DNA from: Lycocorax pyrrhopterus obiensis
Lineage: Eukaryota; Chordata; Aves; Passeriformes; Paradisaeidae
Reading direction: 5' to 3'
Assembly: GCA_014706295.1 (NCBI GenBank)
Contig: JACSVZ010000022.1
Coordinates: 7,458,830-7,522,829, forward strand
Length of the DNA: 64,000 nt
The notes below the pieces were generated by a model. The model made no database searches. It worked only from the letters and a program-made list of their open reading frames with translations, and was not told the DNA's origin. This document shows, piece after piece, positions 35,901 through 48,189 of this stretch. The position numbers and the translations under genes are program-made. Position 1 is the first letter of the stretch. Every line of letters begins with the position of its first letter.

Positions 35901-38900
35901 GAGACAGTCAACGGATATAAAAGGAAAATAAGAGTATGAAAAGTGGTGACAAAACCGGTCTTTGGGCAAGGAAGCAGGGAGGAAGCAACAGCAAACAGGT
36001 AGGGAAAACAGCAGTTAAACAGGGCACTGAAACCAATTTTCTAAATTGGAAGAAGGAGAGGATGGGGACTGGGAGCCTGAAGGACGCAGAGGGATGCTGT
36101 TAATGATTTGAATGTTAATGACTTTTTCTCTTTGGCTTTTCATGGGTAGTCTGGCCAGGGTCAGTGTGAGACAGCCCAGTGGCTGTTCAGCAAAAAGATT
36201 TGCTGGTCCCAGTCTGGATCTGGCACAGCTGCCACTGTGGGAAGAGCTCATCCACAAGATCAGGACAGAGCATTCTGTTGGTGGCTGCACAGCATCAGTT
36301 CACAATCAGTAGCTACAAGGAAAATCCTTTCAATTTTTCCTAATTTTTACTCACAGGCAGTGCTGCCCCCCTTTAGAAGTGCCACTCAAAAGAACAACCA
36401 CATGGGATGTGTGAACTTGCTTTTCTTAGACATGTTTGCCAGATTTCTTAGTAGTAGTCCATGAATCTAAGGTAAGCTGAAAAAATCCTGAGCTAAGAGC
36501 TTTCTTTTCTGAGGATGTCAGCTCTTTCAACAAAAAAGACCCCACTGAGCTGGGTTTTTAAAGGCTGGGTGATTTTTTTAAATCTTAAAAGAGAAGAGTC
36601 TTTTGGAGCCTTTCATCTAGGGATGACACTTGATTTTTGCCAACAGAGAGGAAAGGCTGGGAAGAAAGGTGTGAGGTTATTCTTCTTCTGGAGACCAGCT
36701 CAACATAACCAGTTAGCAAGCTGGGGAACCATTCCCAAAGGGAGACGGAGAGGCAGTAACAGACAAAAGGCATGGGATGCAGTGTTGGCATCCTCTGTTA
36801 TGCCAGTGTCTGACACTCTCAGAACACTCAGGGAGGAATTAATGGGGATGGGGGCTGCTGAACAGTGCCATAGGGGTGAAAAAACATTGTACATGGAAAC
36901 AGCAGAGGCAACCTGATGTATTGCCAACTTTCCCATGGGCTGGATAAAGAAAGACAGTAAAACTCTGCACACTGACACTCTCTGGCTCTGGTTCTGCTTG
37001 CATTGAGGATGGTTTTGTGCCAGGTTATCTCCACTGACTCCAATGGATTATCTCCAATTCACAGTGCAGTTTAAATCAGAGGCAGGTCATCTTTTCTCCT
37101 CTCTCCAATTCATGAACCTCTTTCAAAACCTTCTGTACCAGATGTTACAACTGTAAGCAAATTATCCTGGCAAACCAAAGTATCTCCTCATGAGTCTGTG
37201 TCACAGTAGGCCCTGGTGCCTCTATCTGCCTCTGGATCTTTTGCTCATAAACCATTAGTTATACAGTTTTTTTGGCAGATGGGTATCTTCCATGAAAAAG
37301 CCATTTCCATTCCAATGCAACAGTGCTTTTATATGGCCCTTTCCAGTCCCTGTTGCACAACCTTTTTGCACAATGATTCATTATTCTGTCCTTCTTCTTG
37401 ATTTGCTGAATCATGGGATGACACCTTGCCAGCTGCTTTGTATGCCAACAATAACTTGCTCATGTTTCAAAGATAGAGAAGGCTGCATAAATCACTGCAG
37501 CACAGGGAGCCTGGACATTTGGCTGAGGGAAGTTCTCAGCAGGCATTAAACTCCACATGGATGGGGAAGTTACCTTTCAGCTCCTGCTCTCTTTGGATGG
37601 CTGTAGGGGGCTGCACATGGCCTTCACTTGTCTTTACAAAGCTGGAGAAGGCTGGGGTTCCTGCTGCCTCTAAACTGATGGCAATCAGCCTCTCCTGCAC
37701 GGTGGCCCTGTAACTGAGAGGACGTAAATCAGTCCACATCTCCACGGAGCACCATCTGCACTCAAAGGCTTGACTTAGCAGAAATGCGGAATGGTGGGAG
37801 ATGACTTCGAAATCACCCATACAGATACATCACGCGCCTCTGTGGGATTTCCTGACACCATCTCCAACATGTTGATGTGAGGAGGCAGCTAAATTAATCC
37901 CTTTCCTACTGCAGCAGCTTCAAGAGTGCACATTCCCCCACGTGTCCCTCCAGGGCTCCTGGGTACAGGGGTGCTGGGTTACAGCACAGCTGCTCGCTTT
38001 CCATAATTCAAGGCTTGGGTAATGATTTTTAACTTCTACTTAAAAATTAATTTGCTTTTGTCAGTGATGCACAGAATCCTTGCAGAGGCAAATGATGCTT
38101 TCCCTTGGCCATTTTAAAGTTCTTTCTGATTTGTTTTTGCTAGGAGATTCTAACTTGTAGCTATTTATCTGATCACAGAGAATTCAGAGTCCACTGGGTA
38201 TATTCACAGCTGTTCTGAGAAAAGGGACAAGATTTTGGTCAGAAAGGAATATATTACACTGCTTGAAAATGGGAGTTTTAAAGGAAATGCTCTTGTATTT
38301 TTAATATTTTTTTTATTTGAATGCTGTACGGTAATTCTCAGTGTACTTCAGTTTGTAGCACAGTGTAGTACTACAAACCTTATGCACTTCAGATAGTCAT
38401 TTGAAAGGCCCTTGGTTTTCTTTTGAAAACAGTAAACCAATGAAAAAATCTAGATTAGGAAGGTGGTGTCCTACTAGACCTTGAGGGTACATTTGCACAT
38501 CTAATTTTTAAGTGTAATTATTACAAAAATTTCATATACAAAAGTATCCAGTATTTTTAGGTGTTCTAACCTCAGACTTCTGTAAGACATGTTCCTCCCC
38601 CTGTGCTTATTGCATGAGAATCTGTCCATGTGCAGATAGGCTTTGATGTGTGAGGTACAATAAAGATCACATTTTAAGAGCAGTGTGTACATAATTGTCT
38701 GACACATGGACGTGTAGAAAAGGACAAGGGACTTAGAGTTTTTATTAAGGGTCGTGGGTGTGGGAAACATTCTTCTGATGGATTCTATATAATATTTGTA
38801 CCTCTGCTTTGCTACTTCTAGTTCAGTGTCTTCAGCCTCAAGCGTCCTGCTGTATTATTCCAGGTATTTATGTGTTTATTAGCTTGTGTCTTTATTCCTT

Positions 38901-41370
38901 GTGTGTCACCTTCTTGCCTCCCCACCTCCTCTCCTCCCCAAGCGATTCTGCAGGGCTGCCCTGCCACAGAAGTGGGTCAGCCCAGCTCCAAGGGCTGCAG
39001 AGTTCTTGGATGGGGATCCACCTAGCAACACCACCGCGCTAATGCCGCATTGGGAAATTTGCCCTACAGGAATTTGTCTTGATTAAAGGCTTCAGTCTGT
39101 CTTTGCAACACAAACATAGGAGCCCCCATGCTGCTCTCTGAAATTTACAGCGTATTTTCTTTTTACTCAAGCATATTGAAGCAGAACAGAAGAAAGGATC
39201 AAAGGTACCGTAATGTTTCTATAAACAAGTACTACTTAGTTTGGTTTTTTTTTATCTTGGGTTTATTTTTTCCCAAACAAATCTTCTAGGCACATTAGGC
39301 TCAGATTTCATTTTATTGCCAAATCACCAGCTGGCAACAAAATCGCATATGTCTGTGTAAATACAGTGGATGAGAAACTGAACAGGAGATTGGGAGATGA
39401 TTCAAGCAGTCATACTGGCTTCTACACCTTAAAATTTGACTGTTTTATCTGTCTATTCAGCAATGTCCTGTACAGACCCCATTTCAGCACGAAATACTAA
39501 AATCTCAGCTTGGGGTAATTCTGTCTGTGGTTTTCCTCTCTCCTAGTGAATTTACAGGAAAACAGATAATTCTCTGGGACTATAACTCAGAAATTCATTT
39601 TTTGTTTGCTCACCAAGTGGTGACTAATCCACTCCCTGTTACTCAAATATAGGTGTAACTCTTGTGATGACTGATATTATTATGAAGCATTTTCACTTTG
39701 AGGGCCAGATGATCCTTTGAAGGTAGCGCAGTTTTGCAATTTGCTTGAGGGCTCGATTGGTGCCTTTTGGGTACATTTGGATTCACTTGGCAATGAAACC
39801 TCAACATTGATTAATTTATCATTAAGGTCAGTGTTGCTATACAGCCCTTCTTTATATGTAGTTAGACAATGGCATAGTCACTTCAATTGTAAATTCAGTT
39901 TCTTCGTGCACTCCATAATTCCCAGGGAAAAAAAGCCTGACAATCATTAGGCAAACATATAAAAAAGTAATCATCATTTTGCTTTTAAAAGCAGATGAAC
40001 TAGAGCATCTTTTCAGACCTGAGTATGAGACAGAGTATGAGACAGAGTTTTCCCCATGCAGTCATGAACAATGGGTTTGTTTTGGCTAAAATGATGCTCC
40101 TTTTGGGGCCCAGGTGAAAGAATATTTGAGTCTCATCAAGGGAAGATGTTCCTTGCCAGAGCTGGGTAACAGGACTCCCTTTGTCAGAACAGTGGCACAG
40201 AAACACTCAGCAGCTCTCAAGGATCTGTTTGAAGTGGCAATCTTGCCCTCAGTCAATAAACTCTAAAAGAGCCTAATTAATGAGCAGGGAACGAGCTCCA
40301 TTATCTGGGAGGTAGAGGACAGAAATTAAAGGGGTTAAGCAGTAAACGGGCTTTGTCTCTTGATAAAACTTTTTAATCTTTGTCTTTTCTCTAACATCCT
40401 TCTCTTAGGAGATTTTGATCCCAACTGACTTCTGGAAGTCTCAGCCTTACTACAAGTTGAGCTTTTTCTGTCAAGGGCTCCTAGTCTGATCTTTTTTTTC
40501 CTCAGTGTTTCCCTTTAGTTTGTAATACAACCTGGGCTGTAATGTGTGGGAAAGGGGCTCCAGTTTTGGAAACATCAGTGCATACCCACTAGCTGATGCT
40601 TTTCCCAAATTGGCCAGAATAGAAAATACTTCCTGCCCCATTCAGAATCATCTGCATAGAAAGATAAAATGGGAGTTAACAAGGGTCAGGTTTATGACAG
40701 GGAAAGAAGGCTGCTAATGACCATTATCTATGCCACAGGTTTAACTTCATTACTTTTGCATTAAGTTCTTAATGCCCAAAGCAATAAGCAAACTGAGTCC
40801 TGTTGAACTGTAGTAACCTAATCTTTTCTCCAAATGAAATAGAGGGGAAAGCAGAGTCATTTGACATGGCCTTTATTTTGTCTTCTCTTTCCCCAGCCCC
40901 CAGTCACATATTAGGCCTGTTGCGAGTTTCCCTTCCTTCTCACAGCCTTTTTCTTTTATCTCTTTCCTTTCTTCCTGAGTTTTTCTGACTGTCCAAAGTG
41001 GTATTTGGTGCAGGATTTGATGAGAGGGTTTAAGCCAACCATAAAGTGGGCCTGGGGTTTGTCACATGGAGAAGTGTCTCTTGATAATCTTTTGAAATAC
41101 AGAATTATGCAAACTATGCCCAAAATAAAAAGCTTTTAATTTCACAGTTGAGACAAACTTGAGCTGGCCATGACATTGTGGGTCCCAGTGAGTCAGATCT
41201 AGGAGAGAACACTTGCTGGGTGTTTTGAAGCATCATCCCACTTTTGCATCACAAGGACAGTACTGGATGATTATATCCCAGTGTGGCTGGTTGGCACATA
41301 CCAGCCTGGACTCCAAACATTAGTTCATGTTCTGCCCATTCTCCAGTTGCAACCCCTGATGACAATGATG
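35901..41370. other. No gene seen
   Basis: Mostly unique, AT-leaning sequence. The + frame 36515-36916 (133 codons) is unrecognised. A 12-base duplication is at 40021. No splice cassette stood out. Confidence 0.5.
40021..40048 (+). repeat. Tandem duplication, period 12
   Basis: GAGTATGAGACA is present twice, followed by GAG. The two copies are identical, so the duplication is recent or constrained. Confidence 0.85.
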
Positions 41371-41508
41371 AAGTGCTCAAGGCCAGGCTGGATGGAGCTC
41401 CGAGCAACTTGGTCTAGTGGAAGGTGTCCCTGCCCACAGCAGCGGGGCTGGAACTGGATGAGATTTAAGGTCCCTTCCAATCCAAGCCATTCTATGATTC
41501 CATGATTT
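41371..41508 (+). mobile_element. CR1 LINE 3' end fragment
   Basis: This is a 5'-truncated CR1 copy. The run 'CAAGGCCAGGCTGGATGG', then 'TTGGTCTAGTGGAAGGTG' with TCCCTGCCCA, then 'GGTCCCTTCCAA' and the tail TTCTATGATTCCATGATT follow the avian CR1 3' consensus in order and spacing. The tail marks the + strand as sense. It differs in detail from the copy near 33.2 kb and so comes from a different CR1 subfamily. It contains no coding capacity. Confidence 0.95.
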
Positions 41509-44088
41509 ATGGCTCTGAAGTTGCACCACCAAATGTGTGAACAGTTTAGGCTTAGTGAGCAAAGAACAAACACCAACAGAGAATTAAATATAATTCATGA
41601 TTCCGAATGAGATCAGCATTTCCGTCATTTCAGTTAATTTCCTACTCACCCTCAAATTTGACAAATAAAAAATAATGAATTTCCCTCTTCTGGTGTGACC
41701 TGCAGACTTTTGCTCTGTAGCTGGGGAAGGAAATGCACTGAGTAAGAAGAGGGAGCAAGACTGGATTTCTTAATATGTGAGATTCCCAGGCCAACAGCCT
41801 TAGCTTTTGGCAAAGGATTAAATCAACAGAGCATCTTTTTAGGGTTCCCCAGCAGAATGAGACGGAGCAAACCAGTGCTGGCAGGTAACTGGTGCAGCTG
41901 CCCGGTGTGCAGGGAATGTATTACTGCTCCTAGAAAAAGGATCCCAAAGTGACAGGCACCTGAGAAAAAAACACACTAGATTAGATAGATAGAAGAAAAT
42001 AATATAAACTATGGAGAGTTAAGCAATGAATGTGGACACCTATGTAAAACCCCTATCAGGAATGCAAGGTAATATCTTACCCTAATGCAGTGTTATGTGG
42101 TAACCTCCATATGAGAACCTTGCACTCTGAGGAATAAGTGGTGAAGGTTGAACATTTATCTTATGAGTTGTTCCCTGTTTAGAACAATCAGGGTTGCCAG
42201 ATATTTGGGACTCTGAGAAAATCGTCCCTGCGTAATAACATTTCCCTGCCATGCAGTACAAAGTGGTTTCGTTTCCTTGCCCCTTTGTGTCTTGGAAAGG
42301 ACATATCAATGTGTTGTTTCTGCAGCCAGGGAACTGTGGCTGCAGTAAGGCCCAAGATACTACAGCTAGGCTTGATATATCAGTCTGACAGCCATCATCT
42401 GTTTTAAGTGGTATCTCCTCTCCACAGACCTGTCTTCTTCCTGAGTGCTTGACTTGACTCCACAACTGGTTTTTTGGCTTTTACTGGGTACAGGTTCTCC
42501 TTTAAATCAACAGCTTCATCACTATTCTGCTAAAGGAGATGTTCTTTGTACTTTTAGAATGAGACAGTCAAACTACAAGGCACGTCACTTCAAGCTGCTG
42601 GGAAGGCCAGAAGTAGGGAGGAGTGAATGGTGGACACCTCAGGTATGTGTAAATGGGAGCAAATGAAATGGTCTCTGTTGTGTCTTTGATGCTGACTTGC
42701 AAGGCTTTGCCTCCCTTTGATGGGAGGGAAGGGAATGCACTTCATCCCTGCACTGGGATATCAAACTCCAATGTCTCCCACTTGGATAAGTTTCTGGCCT
42801 CTCCTGCTTCTCATTTTCTTCATGTTTTTTCTGATCATAGTCTCCTTTTAGACATGGGAAACCGCTATGTTGGATACCAAATTGTGTATTTACTCACTAA
42901 ATGCCTGGTTTTTTGAACAAACAAGCTGCTATAATTTTGAAGTTCAAGGTGAAGAGGGCTTAGGAAGAAGCAAAACTATTTCCTAGGCGCGCAGAGCACA
43001 TTAAGAGCCCCTGTGCAGTGAACTAGATCTGAATCAACACAGCCCGCAAAATTAAATCTTGTTCAGCTTAAGCATTTAATTACTGCAGATGTTCAGGAGA
43101 TACTCTGTGAAGCATCACCTACTGGGGCCCTTTGGACAGATGCTGTTTGCTTTGACACTCCATCTGTCACTTTAAAATAATCATTGAAGCTTCAACTGGC
43201 ATAACCCTGCAGGGCTGGCATCAAGGCATGGCATGGAAGAGGTTAAAAACGAGGCCAAGGTCACGGCATGCCATGCGTGGTAGAAGGTCAGTGGGTGATG
43301 GTTCCCAGTTCTTGCTCTCCAGGATTTTCAGCAGAGAGCGCTGTCTGCAGCATTACACAGGGACTTGGGTTTTGCTTTCTGGAGGATCTTTTAACACCAA
43401 TGATATCATCCCTTGGCTTGTTAGATCCTTATATCCAGAGTGTACTTTGGAGGTGAGCAAGATACAGCAGCAAATAATGGGTATGGCCTAAACCAAATGA
43501 AAAACTTGGTTGTTTTATATCAACAGAGATTTGGACACCATTGGGACCTACCAAAAGACAGCATAGTTATTAACTGGCCTCAGAGAAGTCTAGTGCCTTT
43601 GGAAGGTTTGTTAGATTTCTGCAATTTGTTAGTGTAGATCAGTTATTTGACCAGTGCCATCTCTCCTCTTGGCTATGGGGTTGTGGCATCTGGAGCTTTT
43701 GGCAGGTTGTTCACAAACAAGTCCCAGTCACGTTTGGTCAGTGAGACGTTTCCACTCAACTGAGTTGCCCATAACAGCATCAGAAAGTTGAGAGCTTTTC
43801 AGGGCACCAAGTTGATATCATTACTAGTTTAGGTAGTTTGGTATTGCTGCCTGTAACAAGAGTGATTGACTCATAATTAATTGTACTTATGGTTGTTGCA
43901 TTGTTGTCAAGACTGTGTTTGTAGAGCTTTTCCCCAGCCTGGTGACTTCTCTGCCACCTTGACACATTTACAGCAGGGACATTTAGCAGTTCTAAAAGGG
44001 TTTAGAAACGACCTCTTGTGAAGGAGACCTTGAGGTTAGATTGTCTTTTCATTCTACACCTCACAAATAACCAGTTTTTGTATTAGTC
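41509..44088. other. No gene seen apart from the candidate regulatory block at 42960
   Basis: Unique DNA. The minus frame 42082-42465 (127 codons) and + frame 43228-43491 are unrecognised. Nothing further is supported. Confidence 0.5.
42960..43200. other. Repeat-free block; candidate conserved non-coding DNA
   Basis: From the GGCGCGCAGAG run onward the sequence is unique and balanced in composition, with GCATTTAATTACTGC and CTTTAAAATAATCATTG. Open frames are short. It resembles conserved non-coding elements, but the evidence is weaker than for 35400-35900. Confidence 0.2.
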
Positions 44089-44154
44089 ACCCTGGTTTCC
44101 AGCAGGATGGGAGAGAGTGACAGCTAATACGCCATCCTGCTGCTTTATCCAGGT
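44089..44154. other. Imperfect hairpin of pre-microRNA size
   Basis: CAGCAGGATGG (44100-44110) and CCATCCTGCTG (44132-44142) are perfect 11-bp inverted arms around a 21-base loop. Pairing extends outward through an internal bulge to ACCCTGG / CCAGGT, giving a hairpin of about 66 bases. No known microRNA is recognised, and inverted repeats this short also occur by chance. Confidence 0.25.
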
Positions 44155-46649
44155 CACCAAGGAGGAAACATTCAGGACACCTTTTATTTTTTTTTTTAAT
44201 TGTCAGTGACTTGGCTATAGGTAAATATGTCTTTTCCACTCCTCATTTTCTTCTAAGATCTAGGCCTTATCTAGGTGGATTATAACCATTGATTTAAACA
44301 TTCAGTCATGCAAATCTTTCTACGAGGTTCACTAATAGCAGCTAGGTCAAATTAGTACTCATAAATGACTAATTCTATTTCCTCTTGTTTATTACCCAGG
44401 CTTTTGGCACTGTTGTATAGTTAATTAAATAACTACTTCTTCTCACCCTCTCTTTGCATTGAGTGCCTTCCTGACCGTAGTCTCCAATGGAAATCCACCA
44501 AGGGCAGGGTTTACTGACGCAGCAGTTTGTCGGTGGTGGTTGGGTGCTCTCCTCACCTCCCTGGGCTCCTTCTGAGTGAGACCTGAGCATTGCAGCACCA
44601 GGAGCTGTTGCCACCTCTGCTCTTCCCCTCCTGCATCCAAACTGAGAGCTGAGGGATGGACGTCAAGGGCTCCCTTTTTGTCCTGTAACATAGAATCCTG
44701 TCTCTGTCTCTTCTCTGTTCTCCAGAATTGACAGACTATTGTTCTTCGTCATTTTTTGGTCCTTACCCCTGATTGAAAGGGATGTCTGACTTCAAGGGAT
44801 GTTCTTTGTGTCAGGAGATCAATTAGGCTTGTTCAGTGTCCCTTCTGGAGCTTCTTTTTTTTTTTTAGTATCCCTTTTTATGCTCCCAGGTCTGACTTCT
44901 GTTACTGCTTATCCTTTATATAGATTTTGTTCCCTTCTTCATCTGAAGGAAAATGTTTTTTTCCTATTAAGTGGTGGCTGCTGCTGCTCCTCATCCCAGG
45001 ATTTAAATAACTAGCATTTTTTCCCTGTTTTGCCGGCACTAAATTCACACAATATAACAGAAAACCAAGCCCATACTGTCAAACAGAGACACTCCCACAG
45101 CGTGGTGACCCTCTTTCTGTCACCTGCCACATTTTTCATGCTCAACCTACAGCTGTGAAACTGTTTTTCCCCCTTCTCTTTGAACAACAAAGTCCAAAGA
45201 ACACTCCTCAGTTTGATGCCTGTCACAATTTGCAGAACATCCTCGGACAGAAATGATATTGCTAATAGTGAGGGAAGAGTTGTTCTGAAAGCAGCAGCAG
45301 CAGCTTTTCATTGCCAGCTCTTCCAGTGGGTCTGAGCTAATAAGAGCCATGCTGCAAATGTTATTTAATTTGTACGGGCCTGGTCCAGAGCCTTCCTCTT
45401 GATTTCAGGGCCATTGGATCAGGCTGCATGGTAGCTGCAGCTTTGCTTTATGACTCAGTATCACTGTCTTGGAACGGTCTCTGCCAAATCAGTCAGTTTT
45501 TCCATTAAAACCTTCTCCAAGGAGAAAAGTGAGTGTTCAGCTAGCTGTCTGCTAACAGAAAAGTCTGATTTTTCACTTGTGTATTTTTCCTAAATAACTT
45601 TCTCCTCCTCCATGAGAAACTTCTGGGCTTCAGATGGGACAGTTCTCTGAGTGTCTCATAGACAGCTGAGAATATCTGCCTGAATCTTTACTATCTTATT
45701 TGAATGTTGCTTTTTGCTTTCAATACATTTCCATGTTATTACCTGAGAGGAAACTAATTTTTTAGGAGTAAAATGTGCAGACCATATTTCCAGTTAATCT
45801 TCTGTGACAGCAGTTGCTGTTGTGTGACTAACTGACCTATGACTAAATAACTAAACAGTAAAATAATTTTAGCCTCACACCATAAAAAAGAAAACTAAAA
45901 CTATGACTCTGTAAAGTAGTATTTTTTATGAGCTGAGCATATACTCCATTAGGGAAAAGGAGACTGTTTGCAGTACCCAGCTACACCATATACCTGCCTC
46001 TTTCCATGTAAGTTAATTCCAAAGATGGCTGCTTTAGGCTTGTATTTTTACTGTTGTCTGGCTGGTTGTTTTTTTTTTTTTTTCCCTGAGGGAGAACTAG
46101 ACCTGAGTTTTGAGTTGGATTTGTGTTTCATTTCAGTTGTTTTGTTGCTGGAAATTATAAAGGATTTGAAGTTAATCTGCCCAAATAACACACCTACTGC
46201 CCCTCTGACTCAGTTCTTTACCTGCTCTGGAAATTTAGTTGCTGCTTTATCCATTCTCCACTCAAGGCAGTTCAGCCCCAGCAAGAAAGGGAATTCGTTT
46301 CTCCACATGCAGATCAGTGTGTTGGTCACAATTTCTTTCCAGCCTCTTGCTTTTTAACAAACAGGGAGACATGCAGAGCTATAGAAGGACTTCAGCCAGC
46401 TGGACAAAATGTGGTTATGGATGTGGGAGCAGTGACTGGAGATACAGAAATGCACAGAGAAGCTGTAGAGGAAGGTAACTGCTCCTAGAGATTCTTGAGT
46501 CATCTGACATCCATCTGACTATCTTACCCCCTAAGGACAGGGAAAGAGAAACACAGGCAATTATATAAATGGACATACCTCCATTGTCTTCAGGGGAATC
46601 ATGAAGCCCCCTAAGAATGCAAAATTTCACTTCCGAGATAGAGTTGGGT
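44155..46649. other. No gene seen
   Basis: Unique DNA with a T run at 46068-46083. The + frame 45968-46357 (129 codons) is hydrophobic because it translates that T run. No family is recognised. Confidence 0.5.
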
Positions 46650-46760
46650 TTGAAGAGAGAAAAGTTGAGATGGAGGGACTGAAGTCACAGAGCGAACCAC
46701 AGCACACCACGTTGAAGTCAGGGCATGACTGGAACAAATTTCCCACAGCACCATGCTCAG
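46650..46760 (-). mobile_element. Possible MIR-like SINE fragment, reverse orientation
   Basis: GAAGTCACAGAGCGAAC and, 24 bases later, CAGGGCATGACTGGAAC resemble the reverse complement of the MIR core (GTCACACAGCNAGT ... CAGAGCCAGGATTGGAACCC). The match is weak and rests mainly on order and spacing. Its closeness to two better minus-strand MIR-like pieces makes it slightly more credible. Confidence 0.3.
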
Positions 46761-46904
46761 AAGAAGTGAAAAGAAGTAAACAAAAAACTATTGGCAGTTT
46801 GCAATTTTGCTGCTGTCTGTTCCTCGTGTTGGTTTTCTTCGTCTCTGTTCTAGGGATTCTATAGTAGTGCTATGAAGAATAATCAATTAATGCTTAGAAA
46901 GCAA

Positions 46905-46995
46905 TTATAATGATTCCCAGTTTACACATGAATAAACAGAATGCAGCTTAGGTGACTGAGTCACAATCATTTTTGGAGTCTGATAGGGCACGGGC
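46905..46995 (-). mobile_element. MIR-like SINE fragment, reverse orientation
   Basis: CCCAGTTTACACATGAATAA, then ACAGAATGCAGCTTAGGTGACTG matches the reverse complement of the MIR 3' half (CATTTTACAGATGAGGAAACTGAGGCACAGAGAGGTTAAGTGACTTG). The homology fades after about 46970. Confidence 0.5.
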
Positions 46996-47123
46996 AGCAA
47001 CAAAGAGCCGGCTCAGCACTTGTGCTCTAATTGCTATTTTGCCAGAAAAGTTGGGGCTGGAGATCAAACAGACAGAAATGAGTTGTAAAGCTCCGTGAAT
47101 GTAAATGGTTGTGCACTGTTTAG

Positions 47124-47152
47124 AAAAAAAAAAAAAAAAGAAAAAAAAAAAA
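47124..47152 (+). repeat. Poly(A) tract
   Basis: There are sixteen A, one G and twelve A. It lies between two minus-strand MIR-like fragments. It could be a retrotransposition tail on the + strand or simple slippage, and no coding remnant is recognised upstream of it. Confidence 0.9.
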
Positions 47153-47189
47153 TTGCTCCACACTGTAATGATTTCATAACTGCTACATA

Positions 47190-47290
47190 GCTAAGACAAG
47201 ACTTGCCTGAGGTCTCACAGGATGACCATGGGTCATACCAAGGACAGGACACAGATGTGACTCTAGTGCTGTGTTTTAAGCACAAGACCT
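47190..47290 (-). mobile_element. MIR-like SINE fragment, reverse orientation
   Basis: This is the clearest MIR-like piece. GACTTGCCTGAGGTCTCACA, then a stretch ending CACAGATGTGACTCTAGTGC and TGTGTTTTAAGCACAAGACC run parallel to the reverse-complement MIR core (GACTTGCCCAAGGTCACACAG ... GACTCCAGAGCCCGTGCTCTTAACCACT). It ends where the tRNA-derived head of the SINE would be. A poly(A) tract and about 190 bases separate it from the similar piece at 46905. Confidence 0.6.
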
Positions 47291-48007
47291 TCTTTTTGCC
47301 TTCTAAAAATTTGGTATTTGGTTGTAGAGTCCCTTATCATACAAACCCATATATGATGCTTTCCTATGTGTTCAGCCTGAAACATGGTTAATATGGAAAG
47401 ATCCTTTTTATGTGCATGATGTCTTGCTTTTATTGGCAGCTTCACAGCTTTAGCTCAGACGTGTGGCCTGGTGCAGGGATTGCTCACTGATGTTACTCAC
47501 ATTTCTGTGTGTGTACTGAGCAAGTGCCTGTGGTACTGTGTGTTCAGACAGCAGAGGAGCTTTATGAGGATCATTCTTTTCTCTTCCAGGCATGAAGGTG
47601 TTACCATGATGTAAAACCAGGTCATGGTGAAGTTCCCCTTCATATCTGGGGATGTATTTTGTTACTTGAAAACCCACAGAGCCCATGTAACTGCAGAAGA
47701 ACAAGCATAAGCCTTGCTATCCTACTTCATACGCTATCAGCCAAACGAGCAAGCCAGCTTTGAGTCCTCCAGGGTCATTTTATTTTTAGGGCTGTTGCCT
47801 CAAGCAGGAAGAAAACAGCTTGATCTGTAGGCTCTGCTTTGAGCTTCCAGTGCTGGCAGCAAAAAGCAAGTTCTTTTGACGTGCAGGCTGAGTTGAACCA
47901 GTGGAACAGTCTGTATGGGCCAGGGAGTCACCGTATTTTGAGTGTTCCTGTTCCGAGGCACAGCACATCTCCTTGTCTGTCACAGAGCTGATTTACTTTT
48001 GATCTCT

Positions 48008-48030
48008 TATAGTTGACGCCTATAGTTGAC
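48008..48030 (+). repeat. Tandem duplication, period 13
   Basis: TATAGTTGAC occurs twice, separated by GCC. It lies just beyond the AATAAA of the minus-strand terminal-exon-like segment. Confidence 0.8.
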
Positions 48031-48052
48031 ACTCCAGCTGTTTTTCTGTCTC

Positions 48053-48189
48053 TTTATTTAATGGCAGGCTTTTTCTCCTCATGCTTTTTCAGGTTTTTCA
48101 TTTTGCCTTGTTTGTCTGAAATCCATCTTGGAGACACTTGCTGCCCTCTTCTCTGATCTGTTTTGAGCCTCTGCCAGCTGCTGCTTCTG
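48053..48189 (-). other. Terminal-exon-like segment with polyadenylation signal
   Basis: On the minus strand, an acceptor-like CCACTGGCAG at 48190 is followed by a 36-codon frame. It is hydrophilic and Lys/Gln/Glu-rich: QKQQLAEAQNRSEKRAA then SVSKMDFRQTRQNEKPEKA and a stop at 48079-48081. An AATAAA hexamer lies at 48053-48058, only about 20 bases past the stop. The peptide looks more coding-like than most frames here. However, the pyrimidine tract before the acceptor is poor, and another frame is also open. It is not recognised as any known C-terminus. Confidence 0.15.
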
